From Magnetococcales bacterium (GTDB taxonomy: Bacteria; Pseudomonadota; Magnetococcia; Magnetococcales; JADGAP01), in contig JADGAP010000009.1 of NCBI GenBank assembly GCA_015231965.1, positions 1-43,421 of the forward strand: 43,421 bases of DNA, given 5' to 3'. This document shows, in pieces, positions 20,315 through 32,921 of this stretch. The notes under the pieces were generated by a model that was not told the DNA's origin, did not search any database, and was given only the letters and a program-made list of their open reading frames with translations. The position numbers and the translations under genes were made by a program. Positions within the stretch are counted from its first letter, which is position 1, and each line of letters begins with the position of its first letter.

Positions 20315-20495
20315 GGAACCATCCTTTCCGGGTTGGATGAGCCCCCAGTCTAACCCAATCGATCCCCCCGAGGGAGGGTTGCGCGGGCGGAGCCTTTCGT
20401 TTCCTCCGAGAGGATTGCACAATGGAATCCTTGTCCCTCGTCCCTCGTCCACGGACGACGGAGAAACGCATGACACGGAGGGAGTCGGCAAAGCC

Positions 20496-20774
20496 ATGCG
20501 ACGCTGTTGGGAAACGATGCGATGCGGTCGACAACCCGGCGGTTCCAACGTGGCCCGTCAGGGGGAGTGTCCCGTTTCCCGGTTGGAGGCGGGGGTCTGT
20601 TGGTTGTCCGCCGGTCCCCACGCCCCACCGGAATTGCGCTGCTCCCGGGTCACGCAGGGAGGCGATTGCCACGCCTGCCCCTACTATCATGAATTCCACC
20701 ACGAACTGGCCCTGCACATGACCCCCGCCGAGGTGGAGATCATCGCCCAATCCTGGGTGGAACTCTGCACGTAA
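20496..20774 (+). CDS. Small Cys-rich protein with CWExxxCGRxxGG motif
   Basis: MRRCWETMRCGRQPGGSNVARQGECPVSRLEAGVCWLSAG...GGDCHACPYYHEFHHELALHM; TAATG overlap with the next gene. Confidence 0.6.
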   Translation: MRRCWETMRCGRQPGGSNVARQGECPVSRLEAGVCWLSAGPHAPPELRCSRVTQGGDCHACPYYHEFHHELALHMTPAEVEIIAQSWVELCT

Positions 20775-21700
20775 TGGATCCCCCCCCGCCTCCCCGGAGA
20801 CGTTTTGCCGCCGCCGAGTCCGCCATGCTCTATCGCATTCGCCACCGCACCCGCTATCGCTACCGGGATCCCGTCGCCATTTGCCACACCCTGGCCCATC
20901 TGGCGCCCCGTCAGGAGCCCTGGCAGCAGTGTCGCCGCTTTCATTTGGAAATATCTCCCGCCCCGGCCTTCCTGGAGGAGTTCATCGACTTCCACGGCAA
21001 TCGTTGCCACTATTTTGAAGTGGTGGAGCCCCACGCCGACCTGATCATCACCGCCAGCAGCGAGGTGGAGCCTCTCCCGGCGTTGCGTCCTCTGCCGGAG
21101 CCGTGGGACTCCCCGCCGTGGGAGGAGACGCAGCGCGTCCTGGCCCGCTCCGACGTCCCCGAGACACGACGGCAGCGGGTGTTTGTGCTGGAATCCCCCC
21201 TGGCGCAACACGCGGCGGCGGCGACGGCCTTCGTGCGGCCCAGCTTCACCCCCGGGCGGCCGATTTTGGAGGCGACCCTGGAGTTGACCCAACGCATCCA
21301 CCGGGAGTTTCTCCACGACCCCCGCGCCACCACGGTGCAGACCCCGGTGGAAGAGGTGATGCGGCTGGGCAAGGGGGTGTGTCAGGATTTCGCCCATCTG
21401 GCGCTGGCCGGGTTGCGCGCCATGGGATTGGCTGCCCGTTACGTCAGCGGCTATCTGGAGACCGCCCCGCCCCCCGGACAGCCCCGACTCGTCGGGGCCG
21501 ACGCCTCCCACGCCTGGTTCTCCCTGTTTGTTCCGGAGATCGGCTGGGTCGATTTCGATCCCACCAACGGCGTCATTCCCGGTGCCCGTCACATCACCCT
21601 CGCCTGGGGCCGGGACTACGCCGATCTCCCACCGGTCAAGGGGGTGGTGGTGGGGGGCGATCAACACGTGGTGGAGGTTTCGGTGGACGTGGAACGCTGA
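20774..21700 (+). CDS. Transglutaminase-like cysteine peptidase family protein (N-terminal beta + TGase core)
   Basis: MLYRIRHRTRYRYRDPVAICHTLAHLAPR..., RLGKGVCQDFAHLALAGLRAMGLAARYVSGYLET, ASHAWFSLFVPEIGWVDFDPTNG (Cys-His-Asp). Confidence 0.93.
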   Translation: MDPPPPPRRRFAAAESAMLYRIRHRTRYRYRDPVAICHTLAHLAPRQEPWQQCRRFHLEISPAPAFLEEFIDFHGNRCHYFEVVEPHADLIITASSEVEPLPALRPLPEPWDSPPWEETQRVLARSDVPETRRQRVFVLESPLAQHAAAATAFVRPSFTPGRPILEATLELTQRIHREFLHDPRATTVQTPVEEVMRLGKGVCQDFAHLALAGLRAMGLAARYVSGYLETAPPPGQPRLVGADASHAWFSLFVPEIGWVDFDPTNGVIPGARHITLAWGRDYADLPPVKGVVVGGDQHVVEVSVDVER

Positions 21701-22192
21701 ATCCGACCCGCCGCTTCCCCCTCACCGCGCCGGGCACCCCATCCCCGGCGTTCCCAACCGGGCCGAAGAGGACCAAAATCCGCGATTTTCCCGCCGCGGG
21801 AACGCTCCTCCGACGCCGCGCGACGCCCGTGCGGACGTCCGTGCCAAAAAATAACATGATTTAAATGTTTAAACGACAAGATTCGCCTCCCCGCCCCCTT
21901 TCATGGGCTGGGAGGCACGGCACTGACTTGGATTAACGCATTGAATTTAAAGTATTATATGAATCGTATGGGCGGGGACTGGGAAGATCAACGGGGGTAT
22001 CGATTAACCGCATTATAAGTGTATTAAGTAGAACTTAATTTACCGTAACAAAGTCATGTTTTGGTGGATTGCCCGGGGGAATGTCGTTGTAATGGACGCC
22101 ATGCGTCGTGCTGAACCCCTTCGGAGTCCCTCCGACAGCCCGCGCCCCCCCCTTGCCCCACCGGTCATCTTGAGAAAGAAGGAGTCGCCCCC

Positions 22193-22888
22193 GTGCCCGT
22201 CGCCGCCGTTCGTTCCCTGCTCTCCTCCACCGTCCAACGCATGCTGCCCCATCGTCCCCACCATCTGGATCTGCTCATGGAGCAGTGCGAGTTGGCGGTG
22301 GAGACCATGGATGTGTTGGCCGACTACATGCACGATGGCGACCCCGCCAAGGCGGAACGGATTCATGAACTGGAGCGCAAGGGCGAAATGATGCGCTTTC
22401 GCCACGCCACCAGCCTGACCGGGCTCTACACCAAGCCCCGGGGGCGGGAGGATTTCATTCGGGCCATCCGCGCCCTCGACGGCGTGATGGATTACTGCCG
22501 CAGCACCGTGCACGAGATGGAGGATCTGGGCGTCGATCCCGACGAGCATGCGCAAGTGATGGCTCGCCATCTCCGCGAAGGGGTGGACGCCCTGCGTCGC
22601 GGCATCCTCGCCCTCAAGGAGCATCCGGAGTTGATCGGCGCCGAGGTGCAATTGGCCATGAAAGTGCAACGCGCCGTCGATAAATGCCACCAGCGCGCCA
22701 TCTCCGAACTGCTTCCCCCGGGCTCCGAGGAACATTTTTTTGGCGCGGGAAGCGATAGCCCCCCGCAATTGGCGCGTATCAGCGCGGCGATCAAGCGTCG
22801 GGAGTTGTATCGCCACCTTTCCCACACCGCCGGTCACATCGGACGGGTCGGGCAGGTACTGCGCCACTTGGCCATGCAGGCAACCTGA
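22193..22888 (+). CDS. DUF47 / PhoU-like phosphate transport regulator (GTG start)
   Basis: LLMEQCELAVETMDVLADYMHDGDPAKAERIHELERKGEMMRFRHATSLTGLYTKPRGREDFIRAIRALDGVMDYCRSTVHEMEDLG. Confidence 0.85.
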   Translation: MPVAAVRSLLSSTVQRMLPHRPHHLDLLMEQCELAVETMDVLADYMHDGDPAKAERIHELERKGEMMRFRHATSLTGLYTKPRGREDFIRAIRALDGVMDYCRSTVHEMEDLGVDPDEHAQVMARHLREGVDALRRGILALKEHPELIGAEVQLAMKVQRAVDKCHQRAISELLPPGSEEHFFGAGSDSPPQLARISAAIKRRELYRHLSHTAGHIGRVGQVLRHLAMQAT

Positions 22889-22917
22889 TATTTTCCGTGT
22901 CCAATCCGTTGCCCCCC

Positions 22918-22946
22918 AAGGCCGACCTCGCGTCGGCCTTTTTTTT
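22918..22946 (+). terminator. Rho-independent terminator
   Basis: AAGGCCGAC-ctcgc-GTCGGCCTT followed by TTTTTT. Confidence 0.85.
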
Positions 22947-23286
22947 GGCATGGACATTGCTTGAATTCTATTGCACCGTCAAAACAGGGGGCTTCGGCCC
23001 TCATCGCCGCCCCAAAAGGAGGATCGACGCTCTTTTCGCCGAAGGGCGGAAAAAGCGCAAGAAGGGGGGTGGCATTTCTCCACCCATTCTCGGTATAGTG
23101 CGCTGTGATGATAAAACCGCGTGGCCGTGTTGAACTTACATGGCGGTTGAACCGTCGGCGGTGAATCGTCCACTGGAGGCGCTCCCCGCTTTGCCCCGTC
23201 CATCCGGCGCGGTGGTCGCCCCGACAGGCGAATCCGCCATGAAACGAGCATCCAACCCCGCTTGCCATTGAGGCGCAGGTCCACCC

Positions 23287-23811
23287 ATGAATCTTTTTCG
23301 CTTCGTCTATTTGGGCTTGGCCGTGGGGGCCGCGGTCGCGCTGCCCCTGGTCGCCATTCAGTTGGATAAGAACTACCAGGAGCTTCTCGGTGCCCAGGCC
23401 AAGGCCGAACTGCTCACACGCTCCCAAGTCAGTCGCGCGGAGTATCTGGAGCAACTGCGCTCCTACAAGGTCTACGCTGGCAAGGTCAATCAGTTCGTCA
23501 CCCAGGCCAAGCAGGCCAACCTGAGCCAACCGTCTTGGATCACCTACGGGGTGGATATCAACAAACAGGCGGTGGGGGTGGCCGAAATGCGGGTCATTCT
23601 GAGCAACGCCCGCAGCGGTTTGAACTACTATTTCAACCCGGAAAAATTCGAACTGCTCGCCATGGCCAGCCCGGATTTTGGCACGCCGCCTCCCGGGGTT
23701 CAGTATCTGCCCGGGTTTGAAGGAAAGGTTTCGTCCGGAAAGCTGGATGTCGAACCCGGGTCCGTGGTCGCGCTCACCCTCAAGGGAAGCTACTACGTGA
23801 CGCAACAATAA
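23287..23811 (+). CDS. PilO/MshJ/GspM-like membrane protein (tentative)
   Basis: 174 aa, single N-terminal TM then periplasmic domain ending KLDVEPGSVVALTLKGSYYVTQQ; first of a three-gene cluster. Confidence 0.45.
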   Translation: MNLFRFVYLGLAVGAAVALPLVAIQLDKNYQELLGAQAKAELLTRSQVSRAEYLEQLRSYKVYAGKVNQFVTQAKQANLSQPSWITYGVDINKQAVGVAEMRVILSNARSGLNYYFNPEKFELLAMASPDFGTPPPGVQYLPGFEGKVSSGKLDVEPGSVVALTLKGSYYVTQQ

Positions 23812-23899
23812 CGTCGTCTCCAACCGGTCGACCGGTGGGGACGCCACGGCCCCCTGACCGCCTTGGCCTCGCTTCGGTGCGCGGACCCAGAGGAATTCC

Positions 23900-25387
23900 A
23901 TGAAGAGACCTTCTCAAGAAAAACTGATCCTCGACATCAAGGGCGTCAGCTATCTGCTGACCCGGAAAAATCTGCAAAAATTGGTGGATATCCGGGACGT
24001 CAAGGGCGACAAATGGGTGATCAGCGACTTCATCGCAGGGGTTCCCCCCCGGGTGATGACCGTTGAGGCACCCATGCAATACGCCGACATGTTGTTGCTG
24101 CGCAAACTGCAACAAAGCGGCGACATCGCCGGCATCCCGCGGGTGATCACCCATAAAAAAGTCGCCCGGGGCAAAACGTCCACCGAGGTCTTCTTTTCCG
24201 CCATGCGGGAAGACGATTTCAAGCCCTACGAGGACCGCGCCAGCGAGGATCCGGATCAGCATCTGCTCTTTTCGATCAACGCCCTGCTCTACGCCGAGTT
24301 GAGCGCCGCTCCCCCCAAGAAAAACGTGCTGGTGATGTATGAACACGACCGGCACGTGGACTATGTGGTGGGGCGCGATGGCAAGGTGCTGGGGGCCAAC
24401 CGCATCTCCGCCTACTCCGCCGATGTTTCCGCCAAGGAAGGGCTGGCGGAAAGCCTCAAGATCGAGCTGCGCAATCTGGAGGATTCCCTCCGCTTCAAGG
24501 TGGAAACCATCCGATATTTCAACTGGATGGAAGGGCAAAGCCTGGGCTCGGCCGATACCGGCATGTTGACCGGCGACGCCCCGTCCTCCTCCTCTTCCGG
24601 GTTCGGCTCCGGCGGTTCGCAGGAGATCTCCTCCGGCGGATGGGGTTCGGTGGGCAAGGACGAAGCCACCGGGAAAAGCTCCGGCTGGGACGCCGCCTTG
24701 CAATCCGGCGTCTCCAGCGTCGACAAGGCGATTCAAAACCTCTCCAGTTGGGTGATGAAGCTGGCCAGCGACCTCCAGGTGGAGTGCGTCCTGCTGCCCT
24801 GTCAATGGTTTGATCTGGATGGCGGCCACACCATCATCACCTCCGTCCCCGAGGCGGCGAAACGTCTGAGCGACGGATGGTGCGCCAACCCCCCCAAGGA
24901 GCTTTACGCCTACCGGGCGCAACGCCTCGCCCCCTTGACGGTGCTGCTCTCCTGGGTGCTGGTCTTCTCCCTGTACATCGGTGCCCAGATGATCAACCAA
25001 AGGGCCACCAACCTTTCCGCCCTCGCCATGGGCACGGAAACCCCGGATTCCGTGGTCCTGGACCCCGATCATAAAACCGTGACGGAGTTCGCCAACCGAC
25101 TCTATTTTCTCAAATCCGCCCCCTCCCTTCAGGAAATCTTCGCCGAGATGACCAAGGCGCGGCGCGAGAATCAGTACTTTGACAAAGTGACCGTGGAGTA
25201 CGCCAACAACGACGCCGTGATCTCCCTTCAGGGACGCATCACCTCGGGATTCGACCTGGCCAGCAAGGAGCATGAAGCCTTTGTGGCGCAAATGCGGAAC
25301 CAGGGCTACCGGTTGATGGAAAACAAGCTGACCACCGACGTCATGCAGATCAACTTCTCCTTGAAATTCGGACGGAGCAGCCTGTGA
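23900..25387 (+). CDS. GspL/MshI-like protein (PilM-like actin fold + TM + PilN-like periplasmic domain, tentative)
   Basis: VLVMYEHDRHVDYVVGRDGKVLGANRISAYSADVSAKEGLAESLKIELRNLEDSLRFKV; Ser/Gly linker; TM LAPLTVLLSWVLVFSLYIGAQMI; C-term VTVEYANNDAVISLQGRITS. Confidence 0.5.
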   Translation: MKRPSQEKLILDIKGVSYLLTRKNLQKLVDIRDVKGDKWVISDFIAGVPPRVMTVEAPMQYADMLLLRKLQQSGDIAGIPRVITHKKVARGKTSTEVFFSAMREDDFKPYEDRASEDPDQHLLFSINALLYAELSAAPPKKNVLVMYEHDRHVDYVVGRDGKVLGANRISAYSADVSAKEGLAESLKIELRNLEDSLRFKVETIRYFNWMEGQSLGSADTGMLTGDAPSSSSSGFGSGGSQEISSGGWGSVGKDEATGKSSGWDAALQSGVSSVDKAIQNLSSWVMKLASDLQVECVLLPCQWFDLDGGHTIITSVPEAAKRLSDGWCANPPKELYAYRAQRLAPLTVLLSWVLVFSLYIGAQMINQRATNLSALAMGTETPDSVVLDPDHKTVTEFANRLYFLKSAPSLQEIFAEMTKARRENQYFDKVTVEYANNDAVISLQGRITSGFDLASKEHEAFVAQMRNQGYRLMENKLTTDVMQINFSLKFGRSSL

Positions 25388-26139
25388 AAGTTAAATCCCT
25401 AGGCTTGGCATCCCTTGGCGTGCTGGCCCTCTCCGCGGCGGGAACCGCCGGTTATGTTGTTCTTGCCACCAATCTGGTGACGCCCGCCAAGAGCGTCGTT
25501 GCGGCCAAGCCCGGCGCTCCCGGCAAGCCTGGGGCTCCCGGCAAGCCCGCCGAGGAGAAAAAGGGCGAGATTCCCAGTCAGGATCCCCAGGTGTTGGACG
25601 CCGTCAACCGCCTACAGCACCAACTGGCCTCCCTCTCCCAACCCCGGATTCCCGAAAAGGGAGAGGTCAACTTGCAATTGCTGGGCTTCTCCTCTGCCAG
25701 CATCCGCAAGAACGACGCCGTGGAGATGGCTGGGAGCGAGGACTATTCCACCCGAGTGGTCACCATGTCCTACACCGCCGGGCAGGAAAAGTTTGCCGTC
25801 ATCGACGACCGGCTGTACCGGGAAGGGGACAAGTTGGACGAATCCGGCGACGCCACGGTTCGTTCCATCGAACCCACCAAGGTGCTGGTGGCGGGGAAGG
25901 AGGTCCGGCAATGGTTGGAGGTCAAGAACTCCCTGCTGTCGGATGAGGATATGAGCAGCAAGAAAAAGGCCGCCCAGGACGCCGCCAAGCAGGCCAAGCA
26001 GGCCAAACTGGCCCCTGCCGTCGCCAGCGAGGGCCCCAAGCCCATCGACAAATTGGACAAGGGCGTCACCCCCGGCAGCGCCATCGAGGCGCTGAAGGAC
26101 TACAAGGACATCCTGAATCAATTGAATCCCAACAAGTAA
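25384..26139 (+). CDS. PilP/MshK/GspC-like periplasmic protein (tentative)
   Basis: N-terminal TM, Pro/Gly/Lys linker (KPGAPGKPGAPGKPAEEK), core KFAVIDDRLYREGDKLDESGDATVRSIEPTKVLVAGKEVRQWLEV resembling the PilP/MshK homology region. Confidence 0.5.
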   Translation: MKVKSLGLASLGVLALSAAGTAGYVVLATNLVTPAKSVVAAKPGAPGKPGAPGKPAEEKKGEIPSQDPQVLDAVNRLQHQLASLSQPRIPEKGEVNLQLLGFSSASIRKNDAVEMAGSEDYSTRVVTMSYTAGQEKFAVIDDRLYREGDKLDESGDATVRSIEPTKVLVAGKEVRQWLEVKNSLLSDEDMSSKKKAAQDAAKQAKQAKLAPAVASEGPKPIDKLDKGVTPGSAIEALKDYKDILNQLNPNK

Positions 26140-26205
26140 CGCGCGTCGCGGCCGGGAAGACATCCTTCTCGCCCGTGGTTTGTGGGCGCGTTGCATCGTG
26201 AATCC

Positions 26206-26241
26206 AAGAGGGAGCCTTCAAGGGCTCCCTCTTAGTTTTTT
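26206..26241 (+). terminator. Rho-independent terminator after the pilus-like trio
   Basis: AAGAGGGAGCC-ttcaa-GGGCTCCCTCTT followed by AGTTTTTT. Confidence 0.85.
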
Positions 26242-26334
26242 GGGGGGGATGGACGCGCGGGGGCAACGGTTGGCGAGGGGTCGCTTGCGCAAGTTTATTG
26301 GGGAGGGGGCGTTGGGGGGGGATGGAGAAGGATT

Positions 26335-26660
26335 ATAGTAGTTCCAGTTCAGAATTGCACCTCAGGTCAAACGGCACCCAGGGGTGCAACCAACTTTATA
26401 GAGCAATTCCATTTTAAAATTGCACATATCGCCAAGCGGCACCTGGGTTAAGCAACCAACTCCCCAACCACGAAAACGTCATTCCCGCCCCCGATTTAAG
26501 CCCTCGGGGGCAGGCTCGCGGGAATCCAGGGGGCTGGGGAGGGAAATGCGGATATCGCCACGAGGAACCAGGCTCCTTTCCGTTTGTTTGAAGGGAGCCA
26601 TTCACCAATCGGCTTTCCTGGATTCCCGCTTTCGCGGGAATGACGATCTATTTTTGGAAT
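26335..26660. repeat. Composite palindromic (MITE-like) repeat, copy 3, core 26478..26644, with two tandem flank units
   Basis: Same internal sequence as copy 2 (GGGAAATGCGGATATCGC...GTTTGAAGGGAGCCATTC); left flank has two inexact copies of TTGCAC..(C)AA(A/G)CGGCACC.(A/G)GG.T.AA(G)CAACCAACT. Confidence 0.8.
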
Positions 26661-26773
26661 GAGTTCCTCGCTTCCCCAAATTCCAGGTGCGGCAATTTCA
26701 GATGGAACGACTAAAATGACGGTTCATTTTGGACATGGGATCCTTGCATCGGCAATCTCGGCATATGCAAATC

Positions 26774-29798
<3,025 letters not shown>

Positions 29799-29843
29799 TT
29801 ACTTCCAATACCCCCTCAGAAGCACAGGAAAAGCGAACATTCC

Positions 29844-30512
29844 ATGGTTCAAACCCGACACACCTCCCTGCGGTTCTCTCCCCTTCCTCGGTGGAAGGCG
29901 GCCTTGCTCGTCTCCGGTGCCCTGTTCATCGCGGGGGCCGCGTGGGCCGAAAACCGCTTTGTTTCGGAAAACTGCACCATCACCCTGCGCCGCGGCCAGG
30001 GGTTGGATTTCAAGATCATTCGCGAACTGAAGACCGGAACCCCCTTGACGGTGTTGGAAAAGGCCGGTTCCGGCTGGACCCGGGTGCAAACCGCCGACGG
30101 GACGGACGGCTGGCTGTTGGATCGCTACCTGGGGGACGAACCGCCGCCCCGCGCCCTGGTGGATGGTGCCGCCGCCGCCCGCCGCAAGGCCGAGGAGGAG
30201 CGGGATCGCTTCACCAAGGAAAATCATGAGTGCAAAACCCGCCTGGCCACCCTGCAAGGGGTGGAGGCGGAGTTTTCCGAACTCAGGCGCCTCTCCGGCG
30301 ATACCCTGGCTATGGCGGAGGAGAACAAAAAGCTCAACGCCCTGGTCAAGGAGTTGGAAGAGAAAGTGGTCGGCTTGGAAGAAGAGGTCCAACAGATGGA
30401 GCAGAGCAGCGACACGCGGTTTTTCCTTGCCGGGGCCGGGGTTCTGCTGCTAGGAATGATCGGCGGGGCGATGATGGGTCGCCGCCGTCGGCGTCCCTAC
30501 GACATGTTGTAA
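29844..30512 (+). CDS. TIGR04211-type SH3 domain protein
   Basis: Signal peptide; RFVSENCTITLRRGQGLDFKIIRELKTGTPLTVLEKAGSGWTRVQTADGTDGWLLDRYL; coiled coil; C-terminal TM followed by RRRRRPYDML. Confidence 0.85.
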   Translation: MVQTRHTSLRFSPLPRWKAALLVSGALFIAGAAWAENRFVSENCTITLRRGQGLDFKIIRELKTGTPLTVLEKAGSGWTRVQTADGTDGWLLDRYLGDEPPPRALVDGAAAARRKAEEERDRFTKENHECKTRLATLQGVEAEFSELRRLSGDTLAMAEENKKLNALVKELEEKVVGLEEEVQQMEQSSDTRFFLAGAGVLLLGMIGGAMMGRRRRRPYDML

Positions 30513-30530
30513 GACCTGAGTCCCCCGGCC

Positions 30531-31328
30531 ATGAACCCCCGACCGTTCGACGTCACCTCCTCGTTCCTCCGGCGCTGCACCCGCCTGCTCTGCCTCCCCA
30601 TTCTGTGGATGAAGGATGCGGTGCGGGATCTGCTGCCCATCGCCGTGATCATCACCGTGTTTCAGGTCTTGATCCTGCGCCAACCCATTCCCAATCTGCC
30701 GGACATCCTCTTCGGCTCGGTCTTCGTGGTGGTGGGGTTGACCCTCTTCGTCAAGGGGTTGGAGTACGGACTTTTCCCCATCGGGGAGAACATGGCCTAC
30801 GCCCTGGCGGAAAAGGGCAGCGTCTTCTGGCTGATGGTCTTCTCCTTCGCCCTGGGATTTTCCACCACGGTGGCGGAACCGGCCTTGATCGCCATCGGCA
30901 ACGAGGCGGCCCGGGTGGCGGCGGAGGCCAACCTGCTGCCCCCTGGGGAGGGCGTGCAAGAGCAGTACGCCTACGACCTGCGCATCGCCGTGGCCCTGTC
31001 GGTGGGGTTTGCCATCATGCTGGGGGTGTTCCGCATCCTCAAGGGGTGGCCGCTGCACTATTTCATCTTGTCGGGTTACGTGCTGGTCAGTCTGTTGACC
31101 CCCTTCGCCCCCGAGGAGATCATCGGCATCGCCTACGACGCCGGGGGCGTGACCACCTCCACCGTCACCGTGCCCCTGGTCACCGCCCTGGGAGTGGGGC
31201 TGGCCACGTCGATCAAGGGGCGCAATCCGATGATCGACGGTTTCGGCCTGATCGCCTTCGCCTCGCTGCTGCCCATGTTTTTCGTCATGGGCTTCGGCGT
31301 GTTGATGTTTGGACTGGGAGGCGGCTGA
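30531..31328 (+). CDS. DUF1538 membrane protein, first copy
   Basis: Multi-[18 protein letters not shown] and [48 protein letters not shown]. Confidence 0.88.
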   Translation: MNPRPFDVTSSFLRRCTRLLCLPILWMKDAVRDLLPIAVIITVFQVLILRQPIPNLPDILFGSVFVVVGLTLFVKGLEYGLFPIGENMAYALAEKGSVFWLMVFSFALGFSTTVAEPALIAIGNEAARVAAEANLLPPGEGVQEQYAYDLRIAVALSVGFAIMLGVFRILKGWPLHYFILSGYVLVSLLTPFAPEEIIGIAYDAGGVTTSTVTVPLVTALGVGLATSIKGRNPMIDGFGLIAFASLLPMFFVMGFGVLMFGLGGG

Positions 31329-31332
31329 TTCC

Positions 31333-32172
31333 ATGGAGACCCTCGGGCAGTTGTGGAACACCATGCTGGAAACCGGCTCCGATCTGGTTCCCATCATCGC
31401 CCTGCTGCTTTTTTTCCAGATGGCGGTGTTGCGCCGCCCCATCCCCCGTTGGCGGGAGATGGCGGTGGGCATGTTGTTCGTCTATTTGGGCCTGGGCATC
31501 TTTCTGTACGGCCTGGAGACCGCCCTCTTCCCCTTGGGCAAGACCATGGCCTTGCAGCTCACCCACCCTCAGTTCGTTTTTGGCGCGGCGGAAACCCCCG
31601 CCGGGGCCAGGCCCTTGGACTATATCTGGGTTTACATCTTTGGGGCGTTGATCGGCTTTGCCACCACGGTGGCGGAACCGGCGCTGATGGCGGTGGCCCT
31701 CAAGGCCCACGAGGTCTCCCGGGGGGCGATTCACCCCTTTTCGTTGCGCATCTCGGTGGCCGTGGGAGTGGCCATCGGCATCGGGCTGGGAACCTTTCGC
31801 ATCGTCACTGGGGACCATCTGGCCTACTATATCGTGGTGGGCTATATTTTCGTCATCCTTCAGACCGCCAAGGCCCCCCGCTTCATCATTCCCCTGGCCT
31901 ACGATTCGGGGGGGGTGACCACCTCCACGGTGACGGTGCCCCTGGTGGCGGCCCTCGGTTTGGGGCTTTCGTCCACCATCCCGGGGCGTAATCCGGCGGT
32001 GGACGGATTCGGCCTCATCGCCTTCGCCAGCCTTTTTCCCATGATGACGGTCATGGGGTACGCCCAATACGTGGAGTGGTCCTTGAAGCGGCGCAAGATG
32101 GGCGACATCGGCGCTGACTTAAGCGCCGACCCAAGCGCCGACCCAAGCGCCGATAGCCTGGAGGAGAACTGA
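31333..32172 (+). CDS. DUF1538 membrane protein, second copy
   Basis: Paralog of the preceding [21 protein letters not shown] and [48 protein letters not shown]. Confidence 0.88.
   Translation: METLGQLWNTMLETGSDLVPIIALLLFFQMAVLRRPIPRWREMAVGMLFVYLGLGIFLYGLETALFPLGKTMALQLTHPQFVFGAAETPAGARPLDYIWVYIFGALIGFATTVAEPALMAVALKAHEVSRGAIHPFSLRISVAVGVAIGIGLGTFRIVTGDHLAYYIVVGYIFVILQTAKAPRFIIPLAYDSGGVTTSTVTVPLVAALGLGLSSTIPGRNPAVDGFGLIAFASLFPMMTVMGYAQYVEWSLKRRKMGDIGADLSADPSADPSADSLEEN
32110..32155 (+). repeat. In-frame 12-bp tandem repeat in the C-terminal tail of DUF1538 copy 2
   Basis: AAGCGCCGACCC repeated, encoding LSADPSADPSADS. Confidence 0.8.
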
Positions 32173-32174
32173 AC

Positions 32175-32510
32175 ATGTCGCACAAACTGGTGGTGGTGAC
32201 CGCCCGCACCGATTTGACCGAACGCATCGTCGACGCCGCCAAGGCGGTGGGAGCGCGGGGAGCCACCATCATTCCCGGGCGTGGTACCGGCGTCACCGAA
32301 GCCAAAACCTTCTTCGGACTCACCCTGGAGTTGCAACGGGACGTGCTGCTCTTTCTGGTCAAGGAGGAGATCGCCCGACAGGTGATGCAGGCCGCCCGCA
32401 TCACCGGCGAATTCCACAAGCCCGGCACCGGCATCGCCTTTCTCCTCGACGTGGACGAAGTGGCCGGCCTGGAAAGCCAGAACACCCCGGAAAAAGACAA
32501 GAAAAAATAG
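32175..32510 (+). CDS. PII-like nitrogen regulatory family protein
   Basis: MSHKLVVVTARTDLTERIVDAAKAVGARGATIIPGRGTGVTEAKTFFGLTLELQRDVLLFLVKEEIARQVMQAARITGEFHKPGTGIAFLLDVDEVAGL. Confidence 0.85.
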   Translation: MSHKLVVVTARTDLTERIVDAAKAVGARGATIIPGRGTGVTEAKTFFGLTLELQRDVLLFLVKEEIARQVMQAARITGEFHKPGTGIAFLLDVDEVAGLESQNTPEKDKKK

Positions 32511-32591
32511 GCCCCCCTCCCCCATCCCCCCCCCTTTCTTGATCCGGGAACAAGAGGAGGAGGAGAGGGGCGTTGGGCGGTGGGGATCCCG

Positions 32592-32921
32592 TTACTTCGG
32601 GGTGGAATCCAGGCTGCTCCATTGGGTGATTTTGTACTGCTCTCCCAGAAAGGTCGCGATAATCTCCAGCTTTCCCCCCAAGGCCTCGACAAAGTTGCGC
32701 AAGGAACTCAGGTACAGATCCGTGCGCCGCTCCATCTTGGAGATGTTGGCCTGGGTCGTGCCCAACACCTGGGCCAGTTCTGTCTGAGAAAACTCCCGCG
32801 CCTTGCGCAGTTGCTCCAAGGTTTCCCACTCCCGCTCGATGCGCTCGGCGATTTTTTCCAACTCCGGATATCGCTCCGGCGGGATCGTCTCCTCGATCAA
32901 TTCCCGCAATGGCTTGGCCAT
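32592..32921 (-). CDS. XRE-family HTH regulator (antitoxin-like)
   Basis: LRKAREFSQTELAQVLGTTQANISKMERRTDLYLSSLRNFVEALGGKLEIIATF. Confidence 0.88.
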   Translation of the reverse strand: MAKPLRELIEETIPPERYPELEKIAERIEREWETLEQLRKAREFSQTELAQVLGTTQANISKMERRTDLYLSSLRNFVEALGGKLEIIATFLGEQYKITQWSSLDSTPK

